Source of the DNA: Euborellia annulipes
Taxonomy: Eukaryota > Arthropoda > Insecta > Dermaptera > Anisolabididae
DNA length: 64,000 nucleotides
Assembly: GCA_023213315.1 (NCBI GenBank)
Contig: JAKCPI010005101.1
Location: 1-64,000, forward strand
Direction of reading: 5' to 3'
Below are positions 13,101 through 22,100 of this stretch, piece after piece (the first letter of the stretch is position 1; each line of letters opens with the position of its first letter). A program made the position numbers and the translations under genes. The notes under the pieces were generated by a model that saw only the letters and a list, made by a program, of their open reading frames with translations, made no database searches and was not told the DNA's origin.

Positions 13101-16100
13101 TACTAACTTCACGTAAGTGTCCTTTAGAGGTTAGTTGGCTAGAATCGTATCAACTACTTGAAAACGACTGCAGAATAAGTAGTGTAAACACGTTGTACAG
13201 TATTTATATATTTTTAATTAATACAATGTATCGTTCAAAGTCTATATGGCCTGAGATGCCGAATAGACAAATTCTTTTTCGAATTGTTTTACAATTGGTA
13301 GATTAGCAGACCCTGTTTTTTGAAAATAAAACACGAGGCGAGTTTACTAGCTACTCAAACCGTTAGTAAACTCGTTCCGTGTAATATAGTTGACTAGTAG
13401 CCCTAAGGAGACTCAGCTTACTTTTCTCGCTAGATATTTTACAAGCCAGCGAGTAGCTAGTCAATCCACCCAACGATCAATTTCTATTAAATCTGAATGT
13501 ATTGCAGCTACCTACGTACCTTCGTCTCCACTAATAATGATTCCTTGGGCTTTTGTATTTTTTAAATATCCTTTTGCATCATCATAATTACTTGGACCTG
13601 AAAATACATTAAAAAAAAAAAAACTTTTAAGAAAATAAGAATATTATTTCCCGCGTGGGGGAGAAAAAGCATTTACTTCATTCCGGATAAAAGGACAGAA
13701 ATCGTGAATGTTTTTATAAAGAGAACAAATCAAAATGGAAATGGCTTCCCCGAGATTTTCTCGTATATTCTTTTGGAATTACGTCTGGGTCTGGGTGTGT
13801 GTGTGAACACGATTGCTTAAAAACCAAAGCAGCTAGATGGATGAAATTTGGTATATGCTCCTTACACTAAAATTGTAGACTTCTATCAACTTTTTGGAGT
13901 AAATACGTCACTTGGAAGTAGTACTTTACCTAATAAGTTTTTTCAGAAATCTCGAAATTTTCAATTTCTTTGTTATATTATGATAAAATACTCAATTTTA
14001 AAAAGTTTATATTCTTTGATATTTTCCCGAAAACTCAATAGTTTTTGAAATAATCACAGAAGAAAACGACATTTTTCGTTAATTTTGATAAAAAATCAAA
14101 ACAAAATCATGCAGGTGTCATTAAAAAACATGTAAATATAAACAAATGAATTTGTCAAACAAATTTATTAGGTAAAGTACTACTTCCAAGTGACGTATTT
14201 ACTCCAAATGTTGATAGAAATCTACAATTTGAGTGTAAGAAGCATATATCAAATTTCATCGATCTAGCTGCTTTGGTTTTTAAGCAATCGTGTTCACACA
14301 CACACACACACACAGACATAATGCCCAAAATGGTATTTTTGGACTCAGGGAGGTCTAAAACGTGGAGAAACATCAAAATCTCGAAGTCGAATTTTTTGAC
14401 GATTACAAGAGAAAGTAAAAAGAGAACACGGAATGACAAAAGTGAGATATTTGTTAAACATACCCATCATAACAAAAATATATTTCGTTTTTGTGGTGAT
14501 ACTTTCTTCTAAAAAATTTATCAATAATCTGATTGACTTGTTCCATTTCATTTGCCACTTGTATATCAGGATAATTGAAAGCATCCTAAAAAAAAAATAA
14601 AACAAAGAAAAATTTTAAGCAGCTTCCTGCCTCTCTTGTCTTTTCTTTCCTCTCTTCTTTAGCAGTTTTCACCTTCTTAGTACAGTAGAATCTAGATAAT
14701 TCGTATGGCCAAATAATCGGGAGTATAAAATTAAAAAACGTAATAAAGCGAAGTCTGAATTGTAGAAAGGAAAGAATAAATGTAGAAGAAGTTCAATTTG
14801 TCTATCGCTTTGCCTCATTTCCTTTCAGTGAAAAGATTACGATAAGGGGGCTCGGGAGTGAAGGTGTAACGCATGTTTTTATCGATTGTGTGTCATAAAA
14901 AGTATGCCCAAAAAAATCAAGTAATTCAAAAATTTGCCAAGAGATGTCAGAATGGTAGCTTAATGCATTTGGTTGATTTTCATTGATCTTTTAACGATAA
15001 ATGTTATTATATATTATGTATCTTTTATAAAAGCATAAAAATATATAAATATAGGCTAATACTATATCGGCTGTTAGACTAGCCTGCCATCTATTGCAAG
15101 AATGCTGAACTAATTTGACATTTGATTTTTAAATAAATCATCTAAGCTTATTTTAAAAATTTCTTAATTAATATGTGATTAATAATAACAATAAATTCAT
15201 TTTTAAATTTAAAAAAAATTAAAGATTATTGGGACAGATTGTTTTTTTGTATTTGCTTGATAACAAAAAAATTAATTACGATAATTTTTTTAATAAGTCA
15301 TTAAACAAAATTATAGCTCGATGTCCCAATAATCTCTTATGAATTTAATTCATTAAAAAAAAAACCGCATTGAAAAATTCCTTATAATAGTCTAGTTTTT
15401 TTTGAAGTACGTTCAGACGTCGCTCCTGAACCCCCTTGAGAGGGTTATTATTGACTGAACCCTAGGTATTTATTGTATATTCTATCTTAATGTCTTGAAT
15501 TTGTTTTTTGTATAACCTATTGATGTTATGTCTTTGAATACTCCTCTTAAATTATGATATGAATGATAGAATGGCCACTTTGAAGACTTTATACTGTTCT
15601 CTGGTTCGTTCACAACTTGAATTTGCTCCGTTAATTTGGAATCCCACTACCGCCTTTCACTGAGAGAGTGCAGAGGGTCTTCTTGAGATATTTATTTTAT
15701 AGACGGGTTGGCCTCCCCTCTTTGGGTGTTGGCTATGATAGCCTATTGAATTTGTTTGAGATGGAATGTCTTACGGGGAGGAGGAGGAGGGATGCGATTT
15801 ACAGGAATTTTTGTGATCTTCTGGGACTGCAGCGAATTTGGTTTTAGAGTCCCGGCGTTCGCCCTGAGGTTTGGATCCCTCTTCTACCTCAGGCAATGTC
15901 GAACAGTGATCGGAGAAAGGTCACCGAGGGAGGCAAACCTGTCTATTTGAGTGTGTAGGGCCTACCGACTCCATATATGAAATTTGTTTGTAATTTTTTG
16001 TTGTTTAAAATGTATGATTTTTCCTCTTTTAACTTCCATGTAATTGGATTATTTCTGTTTGGAAGTGAAATATTATTATTATTACTCCATTATGAAGATG

Positions 16101-19100
16101 GTCGCATAGTCGACCGAAATGTCGCTGTGGGTTTGATACCAATAAAGAAATAATAATAGCTGCTTGGTCTTTTAATTCATCCTTGTTTTTATACCAGTTA
16201 TCGGGATTTTCTATGAATACTCACCACTCGTTTTTTTTGGTCAAATCCCAAAATGACCAATTCGCAGATGCTATTTGGAGTTCCAAGGGTGAAGTTTACA
16301 CTCTGCAAGTGCACTTGAGGCAAGTTGACCGATATCAGGTTATCTCTTAAGAAGTTTAGGTCTATAAATTTAATCTGAGCGGCATGCTTGCCCAAGAGAT
16401 AAACTTCTCCGTCCAAAGTCTAGAACAAAATTAATCAATTAGGCCGTAAATAATTATTTATTCGCGCAATGACAGATAAGAAGAGGTGTCTTGTACTCTA
16501 CATCAATTTACGACGTTTCGGTCCAAATTCTTTCGACTATCATCACGTAATCGTGAGCTGTCATATGTGAATGTACATTATATGCTGATGGAGACTTGTT
16601 AATAACTTTTAAAAATATAATTTGGTAATCGCAGGGCGTAGAAACATTAGGAGTAATCAACTAACATTTCTACGCCCTACAGTTTTTCGATTTTCTCAAA
16701 ATTTGCTCCAACGATTTTGATTAAAATTCAAAAAATCAATTATTTTTTAGATGCTCTTTAAAATGTATATTCTCATTTTGTCATTGAAATCTTTTGAAGA
16801 CCACTTTACTCTTGTACTCCATAGGAAAGATAGGAGAAATAACAAAATATAAATATTTTCCCATACTTGTAAATTTTACATCTTGAATTCTAATATATCG
16901 GCGGAAACTAAATATATGTCGACACGAAAAATCTGGTGTGACAAGCACAGAACACAACTTTCGATTATCGAGGGTAAGAGAAAGTTGTGTGCTGTGCTCC
17001 AGTCAAACTTTAAAAAAAAATCTGGTGTGGACTGGCGCACAGTTAAAATAACTTTCTCCTTACCTTCGGTAATCGAAAGTTGGGCACTGTGCTGGTCACA
17101 CCAGATTTTTTGTGTTGACTATATTTAGTTTCCGATAGCACCTTAGTTTCAAACTTGCATTTTAAATGTTGACTGCTTCAAATAAACTATGGTTATTTTT
17201 CAAAATTTTAATCTCATATTTGGACATTTTATACACAATATAGAATCGTAAATAAATACAAAATTTCATAAGAATTGGAAAAAAAAAATTTAAATGCCTA
17301 AAAAGTTCTAAAGGGGACCCCCCTTGAATCGAAATTAACATACAACCCCTATAGGAAATTAACATTGTTCAAGGTGCGAAGATAAGGTGGAAAGGGAATT
17401 TAAAAAGAGTAGAGAGAGACGATAATGTTTGCAAGTGGAGAGAGAGACATATATGTTTTCTTTGAAACAATTAAAGACACAAATAATTAAAAAAAAAATG
17501 GGAATTTAAATAATAATTGATTTTTAATCTAATAAAAAGAAAAAGATTTAAATTCCGTTACCATGGCAACCATTTCTATCTTTCCTATGAAGAACAAGAG
17601 TAAAGTGGTCTCCAGTCAAAACTCTCTTAAAAAAAAAATGCTTTTATTTAAATTGTACTAAAAAAGAGAGAAATAATTTAATTTAACTGTTCTTGTTAAA
17701 ATTGTTAAATATTTATGACTTAAGGTGCGCGTCTCGAAAAGTCGTTAGAAAGCTTTTGACTACCGAGTTCCTCTAGGCGGCAAGAGATGGCGTTAGTGTT
17801 CCCCATAGGAAAACAAGGGACAAATTGCATTTCATTCTAGACTTTCCAGCTAATTAATTAAAGGCAAAAAAATTAATTATTATTTAACACAATGATTACT
17901 AATTTAATTATCTACAACTTATAGAGCTCCTTTTTTAAAAATATCTTTTATTTAATGCGATTAATCTAAAAAAAAAAATTTTTTTTAAATCAAAAAAAGG
18001 GCTTCTATAAGTTGTAGATATTTTAAATAGCTTTAATTTAAAAAAAATTTGAGGTCGATAGCTTCAAAATTGTGGCCGCTGGAAAGTCCCAAAATTAGCA
18101 CCCCGAGACGCGCACCTTAAAATAAAAGCGTGGGGCGCACATTGATAGCTTAAGGAATTGTATATACTTAGAGCCTTGGAATAACTTCGAAGCGCCCCAC
18201 GCTTTTATTTTAAGTCATAAATATTCAACAATTTTAACAAGAACAATTAAATTATTTTCCTCTTTTTAGTTCAATTTAAATAAAAGCATTTTTTTTTTTT
18301 AAAGTTTTTTTTTATTATATTTTTATTTTAAACTTTTTAGTCTTTTTTTATTATAGAATATTAAAAAAAAAGGGAGGATGCGTGAAATAAAGTACCTAAT
18401 TAGTTTGATCAATTTTGGTAAAACCCGACTCACAATTTGCGTCATCAAAAATGACCCTTAAATATTAAATTTCACACTCTAGCGCATCGGGAAGTGACTT
18501 AAACAAAGACTCAAAGTTGGTGATTTTGAAAGAGTATGTTAAATAAAAGCACATCACACAAGCCTCTCGACAAAATTCTATAGAGAGTAAAAGCAAATTC
18601 GTACAGTAGCATTGAGCTGCATCAATTGAATGGCGTCGCTTAAATAAGTATAGAAGACTGCAGGAAAGATTTCGGTGTCGAAGAATCCGCCAGCGCCCAG
18701 CCAGAGATTTTTACTTTGATCTCCATGATATAAGTGTTTGTATCTTAATAAATTTGACAGGCCACCGACGCATTCTGCGCTACGAGTGTCATCTGAAAAA
18801 AAAACAAAGATCTTATCAAAACATACATATAGATGACATGTTTTATCTTGCTAATTGCTTTTTAATTGCGATTTATTATCTAAAAACATTTTAATGATTT
18901 ACTCTGATGCGAAATACACACTTCAAAGAAGAAAAAAAATCTGGTGTGACTTAACAACTTTTCGATAAAAGAAAAAAAGCCCCGAGAAAATTCCTTCAGA
19001 TTCTTAAGTAAAATGACCTCCTGAATCCAAATATGACCTTCGTTTTCCCCCAGCATGTACCGTTTTCGGGGGGAGCCCCCTACTTATTTCCACCCCTTTT

Positions 19101-22100
19101 CGTTAATTATAGGCCTACGAATCAAATTTGGAGGGATGAAAACGAATATTTTAGCCTTAACATTTCTTCAGAAGGCCTAGAGAAGTGAAAAGATAAAAAA
19201 CATTAACATTTGGATCCAAGGGGGGGATGTGGGGGGAGGATTTTGTCCCTTAAAATGCAAAAAAATCATTAAAAATGATCGATTTTTTTTCTGATTTTTC
19301 CCAATTTTTTCCACTGATTTTCTACATATTCCAGCTGACAGACCCACCTCACCCTTCCTTAAACATCCCTCAACTAAAAAAAAATATATAGGACAAAGCG
19401 GGTGGGGTGTGGGCTATTCCGAAGCGCTTACAAGAAAGTTTTTTTTCAATTATTGATAAGAAATAATTTCTACCCCTTTAGATAAAATATGGAAATATTG
19501 AAGGACAGAGAAGAATCCGTATATTTAAGTTTAAATTTGTAAAGATCAGCCCAAAAAAATGAAAGTTAGCCTCATATTTGCCAATTTGACCAACTGACCT
19601 GTGAATCTTCCATCTTCTTGTAAGCGCTTCGGAATCGCCCACACCCCACCCGCTTTGTCCTATATATTTTTTTTTAGTTGAGGGATGTTTAAGGAAGGGT
19701 GAGGTGGGTCTGTCAGCTGGAATATGTAGAAAATCAGTGGAAAAAATTGGGAAAAATCAGAAAAAAAATCGATCAATTTTAAAGATTTTTTTGCATTTTA
19801 AGGGACAAAATCCTCCCCCACATCCCCCCCTTGGATCCAAATGTTAATGTTTTTTAACTTTTCACTTCTCTAGGCCTTCTGAAGAAATATTGAGGCTGAA
19901 AAATTTCTTTTCATCTCTACAAATTTGATTCATGGCTCTATAATTAACGAAAAGGGGTGGAAATAAGTAGGGGAGCCCCCCCCCCCCCCCCCCCGAAAAC
20001 GGTAAGTGGTGGGGGAAAACGGAGATCATATTTGGATTAAGGATTACTTAAGAATCTGAAGGAATTTTCTCGGGGCCGGAAAAAAAGTTTTATTTTGCCG
20101 CACAGTGTAATCTAAAGTTGTGTACTGTGCTGGTCACACCAAATTTTGCGTGTCGACATATATTTAGTTTCCGCCAATATATTAGAATTTAAGATGTCAA
20201 ATTTATAAACATGGGAAAATATTTATATTTTGTAACCATGGCAACCCTCCTATCTTTCCTATCAAGTACAAGAGTAAAGTGTGCTTCAAACAAAATGAGA
20301 ATATACATTTAAAAGAGTATCTAAAAAATAATTGATTTTTGATTTTTAATCAAAATCGTTTGAGCGAATTTTGAGAAAATCGAAAAAAACTGAAAAAGTA
20401 CATCAGTAAAGTACTAGTACTCTTTGGTAGGAACCGACCGAATATTCGGTTTCGGTTACGGTTTCGGCCAGTTTAGGCCAAAAATCATGGTTTCGGCCGT
20501 AGTTTCGGTTTCGGCCAAAAAGTGGCCGAACCTTTCGGCCGGCCGAAACCAGAGTCTGAAAAAATGGGATGAGACTCGCATGCAAAAAAAAAAAGGTCAA
20601 ATAATTTGCACTTGAGGGAGAAAAAAATTTTTAGTCTCCCTAAAAAAAGGTAAAATGATTTTCACGGGAGGGAAAAAAAATTCAAAAAAAAAAAAAAAAA
20701 AGGTAAAATGAAAAAAAAATTTTATAGGAAATACAAGTTTCGGTTTCGGTTACGGTTTCGGCCGAAACTAAGGTTGAGGCCGAATATTCGGTTTCGGTTT
20801 CGGTTTCGGCTGAAAATCTTGTTTCGGTCGGACCCTACTCTTTGGCCGATTTTGATTAAAAGCTTATTTTGTCGGTTCCGGGGGTGTTTAACTTATATAT
20901 AACATTTCAGCCTCATAGTTAAATTCCTTCATGCTTAAAATTGAACACACACACACACAGACAGACAGACCATGTCGCGAAAACCACTTTTTTAGATTCA
21001 GAGTTTTAAAAAAATCAAATGTTGCGGCGATCGCCTAAAGCGTAATCCGCCACTGCTCATAGGTCTTTTCGTTCTTGAGATATTTTATTCACATTTTGCG
21101 GAAATCTCAAAACGTGTATATCCATCAAAATCTCGATTTTTGACATGAATCCAATACTTTCTCTCTCTCTCTCTCTCTGTTGTATACCGGGTGGGCCATT
21201 AGTGCGTGGACGGAAGATTGTGGGCTTATTAACGGACATTTTTAAAGTTTGTTGATCGTATATAATGTGGGGCCTTTAGGGCTACAAATTAAAAATATTT
21301 TTGTTCCAATTGCACTTTTTATACAGGGTGACCCATATCAAAGTTATGTTTTTTTAAATGGAACGCCCTGTATATTATTGCATATTTGGATTCTGCGGCC
21401 AATTTTAGAATGACTTTATGTCATGCAATGTATTCCAAACCAAACCGTTTAGCCGCAAATCGGGTTTTTGTAAAAAAACTACTGTCTGAAAAAAATTGAA
21501 TATCTCGCGAACCATAATAACTAGGGGGCTGTTCTTTTGTGATCTTACTAATCATGAAATGTACTAATGTGGGCCAGATGGGTAACCCGGAATTATTCTT
21601 ATGTTGGGAGATATGGCCATGCCAATTTGGAAAATTTCAAACATGGATAACTTTATTTTTTCAAATGGAACATACTACTTTTTTTGATGCCAAGGGACGT
21701 GAAATTTAATTCTCTTTCTAATGACATAAGGTTGTCTATATCTATCTTTGGTAGTTTTCTTTTTATTCCAAAATATCTGATAACGAAAAAAAAAATACAT
21801 TTATTATAGACAAAACCATTTTAAAAAAATCCAAACGCAAACAAAATTGTAATAAATGGAAAAGATATGGTAAATATTCGAAAATGTATTGAAATTTCCT
21901 TTAAAATCATTTATTTGAACTCCTAGAAGAAGCCCCGCTTGCTAAAATTGGGGTATGAGTTGTCAACAAGATGGCGCACATCCTAACCTGAATATAACCC
22001 TAATTTCTTTTTCAGGAAGTTCAAATAAATGATTTTAAGGGAAATTTAAAGACATTTTCGAATATTTACCATATCTTTTCCATTTATTACAATTTTGTTT

